Assembly (NCBI GenBank): GCA_003554685.1
Contig: PWHA01000156.1
Location: 1-5,254 of the forward strand
Source of the DNA: Halanaerobiaceae bacterium
GTDB lineage: Bacteria > Bacillota > Halanaerobiia > Halanaerobiales > Halarsenatibacteraceae
DNA: 5,254 bases
Direction of reading: 5' to 3'
In this document: positions 1-5,191 of the stretch, piece by piece
How positions within the stretch are numbered: the first letter of the stretch is position 1
Layout: every line of letters begins with the position of its first letter
Notes under the pieces: model-generated
The model's input: the letters and a program-made list of their open reading frames with translations, nothing else
What the model was told of the DNA's origin: nothing
The model's database searches: none
Position numbers and translations under genes: made by a program

Positions 1-191
1 ATCCGGCAGGGACCCATATTACAGATTCTGCAGCAGAGGCCTTCGGTGCCGAATTTACAGTGGGGTGACTGCTGCTCATAGCGATCCCAGACCAGCTGGA
101 CATTGGCACTGCTGGCGCAATCCAGAGCCTGACACGAAGCTTTGTCAATCGCAACTTCGTTTGTATTATCGTTCTTTTTCTTTTTAGACAT
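1..191 (-). CDS. cooS: Anaerobic Ni-Fe carbon-monoxide dehydrogenase catalytic subunit, N-terminal part (cut by window edge)
   Basis: This reads as the first 63 codons of a CooS/AcsA-type enzyme, which interconverts CO and CO2 in the cytoplasm, either in CO oxidation or as part of the Wood-Ljungdahl pathway. After a lysine-rich start (MSKKKK) it shows PHCKFGTEGLCCRICNMGPC at residues 43-62. C45 and C53 match the cysteines that hold the inter-subunit D cluster. C54, C57 and C62 match the first three ligands of the B cluster; the fourth lies beyond the window. The C-x7-C-C-x2-C-x4-C spacing is that of the family. The ATG at 189-191 is preceded by AAGGAGGG (199-206) at 7 bases, so the start is secure. 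The C-cluster residues are outside the window, so activity cannot be judged, and the neighbours needed to decide between an acetyl-CoA synthase operon and a stand-alone CODH are not visible. Confidence 0.9.
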   Translation of the reverse strand, partial: MSKKKKNDNTNEVAIDKASCQALDCASSANVQLVWDRYEQQSPHCKFGTEGLCCRICNMGPCR

Positions 192-237
192 TTAGCTGCC
201 CTCCTTATATTGATAACTGGTTGTGTTAATGAATAAA

Positions 238-267
238 ATTATATCTAACTTTAACAAAAAAACCCAA
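238..267 (-). promoter_or_regulatory. Possible proximal cooS promoter
   Basis: On the minus strand there is a perfect -10 TATAAT (238-243), with TTGGGT (262-267) 18 bases upstream as a weak -35. Transcription would begin near 231 and give a leader of about 40 bases that includes the AAGGAGGG site of cooS. TATAAT-like strings are common by chance in this AT-rich stretch, so this is tentative. Confidence 0.3.
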
Positions 268-274
268 TGAGTTT
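256..274 (-). terminator. Weak hairpin plus T-run in the cooS leader (possible attenuator)
   Basis: Read on the minus strand, AAACTC-ATT-GGGTTT forms a 6-bp stem (one G-U pair) with a tight 3-base loop, followed by four more T. A second pairing just upstream, TTTAG with CTAAA, would use the same AAA and is mutually exclusive with it. This is terminator/anti-terminator geometry, but the stems are short and no known riboswitch core was recognised. Confidence 0.22.
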
Positions 275-350
275 AGCGGCAAGCTCCAGCATCTAAAATT
301 CAACTATTTGCTCTAACACCAGCCCCCTTCTAAATAACGTAAAATAATGC

Positions 351-371
351 AAAAAAAATTATCACAGATAA
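351..371 (-). terminator. Weak intrinsic-terminator-like hairpin
   Basis: On the minus strand TTATC-TGT-GATAA (359-371) is followed immediately by eight T (351-358). The stem is only five A/T-rich pairs, so it would be inefficient alone. It lies about 125 bases downstream of the strong promoter at 482-509 and 160 bases upstream of cooS, so it could end a short transcript or act as an attenuator. Confidence 0.3.
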
Positions 372-481
372 GATTAACCACAAAAGTATGTGAGAAACTC
401 CCTTTAGAGTCAGACAAATTTGTAATTGTTAAAAAATTAAGTCAGCCATCTTCACCAGCATAATGCACAATCCCACTGATT

Positions 482-509
482 ATTATATCAAATAATCACT
501 GTTTGTCAA
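482..509 (-). promoter_or_regulatory. Consensus sigma-A promoter pointing toward cooS
   Basis: Read on the minus strand, TTGACA (504-509) and TATAAT (482-487) are both perfect hexamers separated by 16 bases. Predicted initiation is near 475, giving a leader of about 280 bases before the cooS ATG, or a short RNA if transcription stops at the hairpin at 351-371. No other minus-strand coding start follows closely. Two perfect hexamers at near-optimal spacing are uncommon by chance even in AT-rich DNA. Confidence 0.55.
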
Positions 510-643
510 AGCTAAATATTATTTTCACAATAAAAGTAAGTTATTTCACAAACTATTACTGCTAAATAGTCCATTCAAGCTTAATAATATGGTATATATT
601 TGTACTATCCCGGTTATAATCATGATTAACCTGCTATTTGAAC

Positions 644-790
644 CTATTTTATCATGAAATCCTGGTAAAAATCAACAGCAGAGCAGAATAATTTATTAAT
701 TTTTTCACATTCTTTAGCATAATAATTGATAATAATCTCACTCAGGTTTTTATCCTCCGGTAAAAGCTTATTTAAAATCCCAGTGCTCAC
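644..790 (-). CDS. Possible 48-residue small ORF overlapping the end of the desulfhydrase gene
   Basis: A frame shifted by one from the desulfhydrase runs from a GTG at 788-790, inside that gene's last codons, to a TAG at 644-646. It encodes a hydrophilic, amphipathic-looking peptide (it includes ILNKLLPEDKNLSEI). The GTG has no ribosome binding site. A good GGAGGA (753-758) lies inside the frame, followed by CTG rather than a standard start. The same site could instead serve a GTG in another frame, giving a 29-residue hydrophobic peptide. The overlap resembles translational coupling, but the frame may be chance. No family recognised. Confidence 0.18.
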   Translation of the reverse strand: MSTGILNKLLPEDKNLSEIIINYYAKECEKINKLFCSAVDFYQDFMIK

Positions 791-1745
791 TGCTGCTCAA
801 GAGAATCGGCAATCCTCCTGTATGTAAAAATAGCACTTTTTTATTGCGAATCTGTTTTTTCTTCAGAAAATTCACCATACCCCGGAAGGCCTTGGCTGTA
901 TAGACGGGATCCAGCAGAATGGCTTCCTCCCTGGCCACCCGGGAGACTGTTTCGATAAGATTATCCTCTATAATACCATAACCGGCGCCAATGTAATCAT
1001 CCAGCAGGATCAGATCCTGATAGATTAATTCTGCAGGAAGATTATGATGCTGACAGTAATCTTTCAGGCATTCTTTTATCTCCTGTTCTCCCTGCTGACT
1101 GGTGGGTTCCACACTTATCCCGATTATTGTTTCAGCACAGCGATGAAGATAGTTGCCAATAAGCAGGCCGGCCTGGGTGGTGCCGGTGCCTGTGGCCAGA
1201 AATAGATAATCAAATCTCCCCTCCGGCAGCCGGGCCTGGTGTTTGATCTCAGCAGCAGTCTCTACATAACCGTGAAGTCCGGCCCGGCCATAACCCCCAC
1301 CCTGAATCAGATAGGGTTTCTTTCCCCGGTTGTTTAATTCCTGATAAACTTCCTCCATTCTCGCTTCCCGCTCTGACCTGCTGACAATCTCAAGATTAAC
1401 ATCCAGCAAATTATAAAGAAAATAATTTCCCCGGTTTTTAATTTCCCGGGAATCATCTTCAGGCTTATTGAGCACCAGAGTACAATCCAGACCCTGCTGC
1501 AGGGCTGCCATGGCGGTCAGCCGGCAGTGATTGGAAAAGGTGCTGCCGCAGGTAATTAAATGGCGGGCTCCCTGCTTTTTAGCTTCTCCCAGAATAAACT
1601 CCAGCTTGCGGGCCTTATTGCCACCCGGTTCAGGACCGGCCAGATCATCTCTTTTGATATAAATCTGGTTATGATAAAGGTCTGAGAGCTTCTCTAAATA
1701 CTGCAGCGGAGTTGGCAGATCACAGAGCGTAACTCGAGTATACAT
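768..1745 (-). CDS. dcyD: PLP-dependent D-cysteine desulfhydrase / ACC deaminase family enzyme
   Basis: A 325-residue cytoplasmic enzyme of the fold-type II PLP family. D-cysteine desulfhydrase turns D-cysteine into pyruvate, H2S and ammonia, while the related ACC deaminase opens aminocyclopropane carboxylate. Length matches the usual 325-340. GGNKARKLE places the PLP Schiff-base lysine at K44, SNH at 71-73 is the conserved substrate/cofactor motif, and GTGTTQAG (186-193) is the phosphate-binding loop. DDYIGAGYG and LLDPVYTAKA...HTGG complete the C-terminal signature. One segment differs: where many family members have GGSN, this protein has GGGYGRAGLHGY (149-160), so substrate preference may differ and the gene name is provisional. 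The ATG at 1743-1745 has AAGAGGTGG (1753-1761) at 7 bases. It lies 61 bases downstream of the hydrolase gene with no terminator between, so it is probably the last gene of that operon. Confidence 0.85.
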   Translation of the reverse strand: MYTRVTLCDLPTPLQYLEKLSDLYHNQIYIKRDDLAGPEPGGNKARKLEFILGEAKKQGARHLITCGSTFSNHCRLTAMAALQQGLDCTLVLNKPEDDSREIKNRGNYFLYNLLDVNLEIVSRSEREARMEEVYQELNNRGKKPYLIQGGGYGRAGLHGYVETAAEIKHQARLPEGRFDYLFLATGTGTTQAGLLIGNYLHRCAETIIGISVEPTSQQGEQEIKECLKDYCQHHNLPAELIYQDLILLDDYIGAGYGIIEDNLIETVSRVAREEAILLDPVYTAKAFRGMVNFLKKKQIRNKKVLFLHTGGLPILLSSSEHWDFK

Positions 1746-1775
1746 GTTAGAACCACCTCTTTCCAGTAAAATTCT

Positions 1776-1799
1776 GATAGTTTAACGGATAGTTTAGCT
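1776..1799. repeat. Two-copy 12-bp direct repeat in the hydrolase-desulfhydrase spacer
   Basis: GATAGTTTAACG (1776-1787) is followed directly by GATAGTTTAGCT (1788-1799); 10 of 12 positions match. It lies in the 61-base spacer, just upstream of the desulfhydrase ribosome binding site. It could be a small tandem duplication with no function. Confidence 0.4.
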
Positions 1800-1806
1800 G
1801 CTTTTG

Positions 1807-3228
1807 CTAGTCGACTAACTCGGATACTTTTTTCAACTTATAGCGCCCATACAGCAAAACTGTTTCTCCTTCCTGAAAGTAAAACTCAACCGGCAGCTTT
1901 TTTCCTCCCTGGAGAGCAAAAAGTTCTATTCTCTCCTCTGCCAGACGGTCCGGAATTAAAATCTCTTCATCACCCAACGAACTGCTGATATTTTTAAGCT
2001 TTAAAAAATCACCCTGCCGGGAAATTTCCAGGCTGTAATTACCCTGAAAGGCCTGATAAGTACCGGTCAGTTTTTCCAGTCTGGTTTCACTCTGCCTGAA
2101 GTCCAGCCGATCCGGATCTTCCTCAAGTAAGAGAGCCAGGAGATAGCTGGAAAGCTGACTCAAAGGATATCCGCTGCCATTGGCCAGCAGAACCAGACCC
2201 AGTTCCTCTTCAGGAATAAAATTAAGCTGAGCGGTGGCCACCAGCACACTGCCGCCGTGGCCAATTTTCCTGTAGCCGAAAAAATCCTCTTCAATGCTGA
2301 GCCCCAGGCCATAATAACCAGGATGGTTATCCAGGGAATAATCAGCTTTTACGACTTTCTGATTGTTAATTTCCTGATATAGCTGAAGGGAAGGGGTATT
2401 GATTCTGGGCTGCATCATCTCGATTAAAGAACCTGGAGTAATAATTTCATTATCCTCTTTCTGAAGAAACAGTTTTAAATATTTCAGCATATCCTGAACA
2501 TTGCTGATAATCCCTCCATCACTGGTAATGCTGCCGTATAGATAAGACTGGGGAATTCGCTCATTATCAGTTACCAGATAGGGACAGGCGGCATCTTTAT
2601 CGGCTTCAACATTTTCCCGGGAGAAAAAGGTTCGGTTCATCTCCAGGGGAGAAAAAATATTTTCTTTGAGATATTTTTGGTAAGATATGCCGCTTACTCT
2701 GGCAATTATACCTCCCAGCAGAACATAACCTTCATTTAAATAAAACCAGCGCTTTCCAGGTTCGGTCTCCAGCCAGTCCTGGCTTTCCCTGATAAAAGTC
2801 AGCATATCCTCGACATCGCCAACTGGAACATCCTCAACCTCTTCGCCAACAGAATTTAAGATAGCAGCTTCTGCATAGGCCAGACCAGGGATGCCGCTGG
2901 TATGAGACATTAGATGCTGGATTTCAACTGTCCTGCCGGCCGGTTTCAGGTTAAAATCAAGATAATCACTTACCGGGTCGGAGAGCGAAAGCCGGCTCTC
3001 TTCCTGCAGCTGCAGGAGAGACAGACAGGTAAAGGATTTGGTAATACTGCCAATACCATAGAGAGTATCCGGGGTGGCAGGCTGACCATCTTCCAGATTC
3101 CGGCGGCCAAAACCCCGCTGATAAATTACTTTTCCTTTCTGCATAATTCCCAGGCTCAAGGCCGGCAGACGAGAACTTTTCATTTTCTCCAGAATAAAAC
3201 TTTCAATCATCTTGATTTTTTTCTCCAC
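1807..3228 (-). CDS. Serine hydrolase of the class C beta-lactamase / D-aminopeptidase fold
   Basis: A 473-residue penicillin-recognising-fold enzyme (Beta-lactamase family, PF00144 type). All three active-site motifs are visible: the SxxK nucleophile S61-ITK64 in GIGSITKSF, the YxN motif Y163-L-N165 in FYLNEGYVLLGG, and HGG at 324-326 in KIGHGGS, which takes the place of KTG. The catalytic domain covers roughly 5-365. About 100 further residues (375-473) look like the beta-rich C-terminal extension of EstB-like and D-aminopeptidase-like members. No signal peptide is seen, so a cytoplasmic role (peptidase or esterase) is more likely than antibiotic resistance. The start is GTG, set by AGGAGG at 3236-3241, seven bases upstream. 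It sits between a small membrane protein gene and a D-cysteine desulfhydrase-like gene, which hints at hydrolysis of D-amino-acid-containing peptides or esters; that is inference. Substrate cannot be told from sequence. Confidence 0.87.
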   Translation of the reverse strand: MEKKIKMIESFILEKMKSSRLPALSLGIMQKGKVIYQRGFGRRNLEDGQPATPDTLYGIGSITKSFTCLSLLQLQEESRLSLSDPVSDYLDFNLKPAGRTVEIQHLMSHTSGIPGLAYAEAAILNSVGEEVEDVPVGDVEDMLTFIRESQDWLETEPGKRWFYLNEGYVLLGGIIARVSGISYQKYLKENIFSPLEMNRTFFSRENVEADKDAACPYLVTDNERIPQSYLYGSITSDGGIISNVQDMLKYLKLFLQKEDNEIITPGSLIEMMQPRINTPSLQLYQEINNQKVVKADYSLDNHPGYYGLGLSIEEDFFGYRKIGHGGSVLVATAQLNFIPEEELGLVLLANGSGYPLSQLSSYLLALLLEEDPDRLDFRQSETRLEKLTGTYQAFQGNYSLEISRQGDFLKLKNISSSLGDEEILIPDRLAEERIELFALQGGKKLPVEFYFQEGETVLLYGRYKLKKVSELVD

Positions 3229-3235
3229 AAAATAA

Positions 3236-3241
3236 CCTCCT
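3236..3241 (-). promoter_or_regulatory. Ribosome binding site fixing the GTG start of the serine hydrolase
   Basis: Minus-strand AGGAGG lies seven bases before GTG at 3226-3228. The next in-frame ATG (codon 7) has no comparable site, so the GTG is the start. Confidence 0.75.
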
Positions 3242-3307
3242 AGCTGACTTTGAAATAATCATTGAGAGTTATCTTTTTCCTGTGGTAACTTCTGCAGTTT
3301 TAGGCCT

Positions 3308-3541
3308 TTAACCCATGCGGTCATAAAAGAAGGAAAACAAAAACATAATTACAAATACAACAATAAAGAATAGGGAAAACCAGAAAATCAGCAAAGAACG
3401 ATAATTCTGGGTAAAGGACAGGATATTAGACCAGAGCTGGGTCTGGGCGGAAAAAAGAAGACCAATCCCGGCTGCCACAACTACAAAAGATAGAAAAAAA
3501 ATGATCAGGGCAAAAATAATAAATCGAAGATACTCCTCCAT
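3308..3541 (-). CDS. Small protein with two predicted transmembrane helices
   Basis: A 77-residue hydrophobic protein with no recognised family. Two long apolar segments, about 7-30 and 50-72, should span the membrane, joined by a polar loop (31-49, with QTQLWSN and QNYRS). The short tail ends YDRMG. Both termini would face the same side. The ATG at 3539-3541 has AGGGGG (3549-3554) seven bases upstream. The serine hydrolase gene follows after 79 bases without a terminator, so the two are likely co-transcribed. Possible roles are a membrane partner or a small transporter subunit, but nothing in the sequence decides this. A frame shifted by one continues about 15 codons past the stop with a hydrophilic tail, which may be chance. 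Confidence 0.65.
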   Translation of the reverse strand: MEEYLRFIIFALIIFFLSFVVVAAGIGLLFSAQTQLWSNILSFTQNYRSLLIFWFSLFFIVVFVIMFLFSFFYDRMG

Positions 3542-3555
3542 GGTTACACCCCCTG

Positions 3556-3717
3556 CTAAAAAATTTGACGGATAAATTCGCCTGGAGTATCAGCTGATTT
3601 TAGCAATAGCTTAATTTCAGGGGCATTTATTTGCCGGAAAAAATATACCTGCTCCTCCTGCGCCAATATTACTGCAGTTTTATTGACTTTAATATTATGA
3701 TTAAACCACAAAAAGGT
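3556..3717 (-). CDS. Start-less 53-codon frame ahead of the 77-residue gene (small gene or 3' remnant)
   Basis: The frame opens after a TAA at 3718-3720 and ends with TAG at 3556-3558, only 14 bases before the next gene's ATG, which is operon-like spacing. The peptide looks protein-like rather than random: an apolar stretch around VNKTAVILAQ, then VYFFRQINAPEIKLLLK and a polar end TPGEFIRQIF. There is no ATG or GTG. TTG (3709-3711) or ATT codons are the only candidate starts, and none has a ribosome binding site. It may be the tail of a decayed gene, or a small gene with a weak start. A promoter-like element overlaps its beginning, which favours a remnant. No family recognised. Confidence 0.33.
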   Translation of the reverse strand, partial: TFLWFNHNIKVNKTAVILAQEEQVYFFRQINAPEIKLLLKSADTPGEFIRQIF

Positions 3718-3728
3718 TTATTTCACAA
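3700..3728 (-). promoter_or_regulatory. Possible promoter of the membrane protein-hydrolase-desulfhydrase operon
   Basis: Minus-strand TTGTGA (3723-3728, 4 of 6 consensus) and TTTAAT (3700-3705, 5 of 6) are separated by 17 bases. Initiation near 3693 would leave about 150 bases before the 77-residue gene. A 16-bp palindrome lies 16 bases upstream of the -35 box, suggesting control by a dimeric regulator. Modest match in AT-rich DNA. Confidence 0.32.
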
Positions 3729-3744
3729 ATTAACAACCAAATAC

Positions 3745-3760
3745 ATACTACATGTAGTAT
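3745..3760. promoter_or_regulatory. Perfect 16-bp palindrome, candidate operator
   Basis: ATACTACATGTAGTAT is its own reverse complement with no spacer. That suits a dimeric DNA-binding protein better than an RNA hairpin, since there is no room for a loop. It is centred roughly 60 bases upstream of the predicted operon transcription start, a typical activator position although repression is possible. TACA/TGTA half-sites recall operators of the BlaI/MecI/CopY repressor group, but those usually have a 2-base or longer spacer, so the regulator is unknown. No regulator gene lies in the window. Confidence 0.42.
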
Positions 3761-3774
3761 ATTATTGGCCTACT

Positions 3775-3794
3775 TGCTGCTATTTATAGTAGCA
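3775..3794. repeat. Inverted repeat next to the palindrome
   Basis: TGCTGCTA and TAGTAGCA flank a 4-base loop (TTTA) with a single mismatch, which would be a G-U pair in plus-strand RNA. It lies 14 bases from the perfect palindrome and shares the TAGTA core, so it may be a second, weaker site for the same protein. No T-run follows, so it is not an intrinsic terminator. Confidence 0.3.
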
Positions 3795-3854
3795 TGAAGA
3801 GCATTCAAACCTTTTTTTGGGCTAACCATATTATATATTAAACTTCAAGGAAAC

Positions 3855-3873
3855 AGCAGGGAATCCTGCTTTT
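3855..3873. terminator. Hairpin AGCAGG-GAAT-CCTGCT, possible terminator
   Basis: A GC-rich 6-bp stem with a 4-base loop. On the plus strand four T-rich bases follow; on the minus strand, the direction of the genes, it is followed only by GTTTCC. It lies between the damaged gene block and the hydrolase operon and could separate the two, but the T-tract is poor in both directions. Confidence 0.3.
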
Positions 3874-3977
3874 ATAATGAACTAATGCTTTAATAAAATA
3901 AAATTTTCTGATTATATTCTAATTCTATAAATTCAGCCTCTTTTTTTGTTCTGAAAAGTCTGCTTTTTCTATACTTT

Positions 3978-4233
3978 TCAAACCTTTCCCCCTGCAAAAT
4001 AATCCTTGATCTTATCCATCAAACCTTTTTTGCTCCAAAACCTCACCCTCCAACTGCTCCACCTTCTGGTCTCTCTGCTGCAGCAAAACTTGAAAGTTCT
4101 CTACCTGCTTATCTTTCCTGCTTAACTGCCTGTCCTTCTCCTGGAGATGGTTTTCAAGCCTGTCAACCTGCTGTTTTAAGCTGTCAATATGCTCCTCTAA
4201 AGCCTGCCTTTCCAGTCTTTCGTAAACACATTT
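3978..4233 (-). pseudogene. C-terminal remnant of a coiled-coil protein, frame change at a run of A
   Basis: From 4233 a start-less frame encodes about 70 residues that are almost entirely charged heptad-like coiled coil, including LEEHIDSLKQQVDRLENHL and DKQVENFQVLLQQRDQKVEQ, and stops at 4012-4014. At the A6 run (4026-4031) removing one A joins it to a second frame ending MDKIKDYFAGGKV, stop at 3978-3980. A long polar coil followed by a short amphipathic tail resembles the C-terminal half of HTH plus coiled-coil proteins found on plasmids, phages and integrated elements (DUF536-like or MerR-like). That assignment is inference. The N-terminal domain is absent: TAA precedes the frame at 4234-4236, and the bases between it and the TM2 gene do not continue it. 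Likely a decayed accessory gene. Confidence 0.6.
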
Positions 4234-4296
4234 TTATGAAAGTTTTAGCCTGCTATAGCATGCCTTTTTATGCTTTCTAATTGTTCTTAAACTCCA

Positions 4297-4621
4297 TTAT
4301 TCTAGGGAGACAGTGCTTTCAGAGCTTTTGTTTACATTTATCATAAACCTATGGAATCTAACTGCTTCTTTTGCCCATACAATATTATCAATTAACCACC
4401 AATTAAAGCCTATAATTAATCCTATAATTAATCCTCCTATAATTAATAATGGTTCTTCTCCTGTTAAAAAAAGCGACCATGACCCAGTAGTTATAAATAA
4501 TTTAATAAAACCAATTATAAATTGCCCCCTGTAAAAACGATCAAACCCGAAAAACCCCCCCTAACAAACCAATAAAAAAACCTACAATATGATAATTTCT
4601 ATTTTCTTTTATATTGTTCAT
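4297..4621 (-). pseudogene. TM2-domain membrane protein, frameshifted at a run of seven G
   Basis: The ATG at 4619-4621 follows AGGGGGG (4628-4634) at six bases. As written, translation ends after 26 residues. The run of seven G (seven C at 4555-4561 on the plus strand) shifts the frame; with six G it gives one 107-residue protein ending at 4297-4299. That product shows the TM2 domain (PF05154 type): an apolar helix from about 12, GGFFGFDRFYRGQF (21-34) matching the family's G-x-FG-x-DRFY-x-G signature, a second helix (about 58-73) and the WWLID motif (74-78), then a basic tail. The downstream frame is closed by TAG just before the G run, so it cannot be made alone from an upstream in-frame start. 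The damage could be a base-calling error, phase variation by G-tract slippage, or true inactivation. TM2 proteins are small membrane proteins of mostly unknown role. Confidence 0.8.
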
Positions 4622-4891
4622 ATTCTACCCCCCTAAGTTAGCTCCGTATTGTCAATAATATTAGCCTTACCATGCGTCAAACCCTGATATTACAGGGATT
4701 TTTAGTGTAAAAACTTGCCCCCATTATTTTCCCAAGATCTGATTAATATATAAACAAATAGGCGAATGAACTCCGATACTATAATATTAACATAGTTGTC
4801 ACTTATCTAATTCCCTATTTGTGATTTGGTAATCTTTAATTAAAATAGAACTGAGGCAACTTATTCAATTTTTCACCTTACCTCCACCTCG
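4622..4891. other. AT-rich spacer between spoVS and the TM2 gene
   Basis: No gene is seen. The spoVS end carries GGAGGTAA twice, 13 bases apart (4879-4899 on the plus strand as TTACCTCC). This is a ribosome-binding-like sequence, but the starts after it (GTG-AAA-AAT-TGA, or a 10-codon TTG frame) stop at once. It could be the eroded start of a lost gene. Further along are a hairpin (listed separately) and TTGACG at 4675-4680 with only TATTGA 17 bases on, a poor promoter for the TM2 gene. Confidence 0.4.
4682..4703. terminator. Hairpin CCCTG-ATATTA-CAGGG with T5, terminator-like
   Basis: A 5-bp GC-rich stem with a 6-base loop. On the plus strand A then five T follow (699-703 of the 4000s). On the minus strand, which carries the genes, only three T follow. 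It lies between spoVS and the TM2 gene and could end the spoVS transcript inefficiently. No plus-strand gene precedes it, so the better T-tract side has no obvious client. Confidence 0.35.
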
Positions 4892-5158
4892 TTACCTCCG
4901 TCTCGGTTCAACAACAAATTTGATCGCCGTTCTCTCCTCGCCATCTATCTCAATATCAACAAATCCAGGCACACAAATTAGATCCACTCCTGATGGTGCT
5001 ATATATCCTCTGGAGATAGCTATAGCTTTAACAGCCTGGTTGACTGCACCAGCTCCAATTGCCTGCATTTCAGCTGAGCCTTCTTCTCTTATAACACCTG
5101 CTAGAGCCCCTGCTAGTGAGTTGGGATTGGAGTTTGCGGCCACTCTTAATATATCCAT
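4892..5158 (-). CDS. spoVS: Stage V sporulation protein S
   Basis: An 88-residue protein that matches SpoVS almost end to end. It has the N-terminal VAANSNPNSLAGALAGVIRE segment, the IGAGAVNQAVKAIAISRGY core, APSGVDLICVPGF, and the EERTAIKFVVEPR end. Two extra arginines extend it beyond the usual 86. SpoVS is a small Alba-like nucleic-acid-binding-fold protein. In Bacillus subtilis it is needed for proper spore coat assembly and septation, and is expressed early under sigma-H. The ATG at 5156-5158 has AGGAGG (5168-5173) nine bases upstream, so the start is clear. It lies 47 bases after an unidentified gene end. Its presence is a good but not absolute sign of a sporulating lineage, since the family also occurs in some non-spore-formers. 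Confidence 0.95.
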   Translation of the reverse strand: MDILRVAANSNPNSLAGALAGVIREEGSAEMQAIGAGAVNQAVKAIAISRGYIAPSGVDLICVPGFVDIEIDGEERTAIKFVVEPRRR

Positions 5159-5191
5159 TAATGTTTGCCTCCTACTCCTAATGCAGCTTAT

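Larger units (their letters stand above)
192..643. other. Long AT-rich non-coding region upstream of cooS
   Basis: No convincing protein-coding frame was found on either strand in this stretch between the cooS start and the gene upstream of it. It holds two promoter-like elements and two hairpin/T-run structures (listed separately). Small inverted repeats also occur, such as ACTCT-AAAG-GGAGT (397-410), ACTATT...AATAGT (552-570) and the bulged near-palindrome GGTTATAATCATGATTAACC (612-631). No strong terminator for the desulfhydrase operon is seen here, so that transcript might run on toward cooS. Confidence 0.5.

Noticed and set aside
192..475. Known riboswitch class in the cooS leader
   Set aside because: I could not match any conserved core, such as cobalamin, NiCo or Moco elements; only simple hairpins are visible.
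612..631. Near-palindrome GGTTATAATCATGATTAACC as a terminator of the desulfhydrase operon
   Set aside because: It has a bulge, a 2-base loop and no T-run, so it is not an intrinsic terminator.
2914..3243. Plus-strand 109-codon frame
   Set aside because: It lies antisense to the serine hydrolase, across its SxxK motif region, and shows no domain or ribosome binding site.
3880..4000. Third minus-strand frame after the coiled-coil remnant, ending in KEAEFIELEYNQK
   Set aside because: A-rich sequence readily gives such charged peptides. It has only a weak TTG start, overlaps the better-supported C-terminal frame, and shows no recognisable family.
4313..4534. Plus-strand 73-codon frame with a GTG start
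   Set aside because: It is the antisense of the TM2-domain gene, whose family motifs are clear on the minus strand; the repeated I/N/P composition is the reverse of the Gly/Ile-rich helix.
4640..4800. Possible insertion-sequence end, from two CTCCG...ATAATATTA segments (4642 and 4771) and the CCCTG hairpin
   Set aside because: The repeat is short, imperfect and spaced differently in the two copies; no transposase or matching terminal repeats were found.
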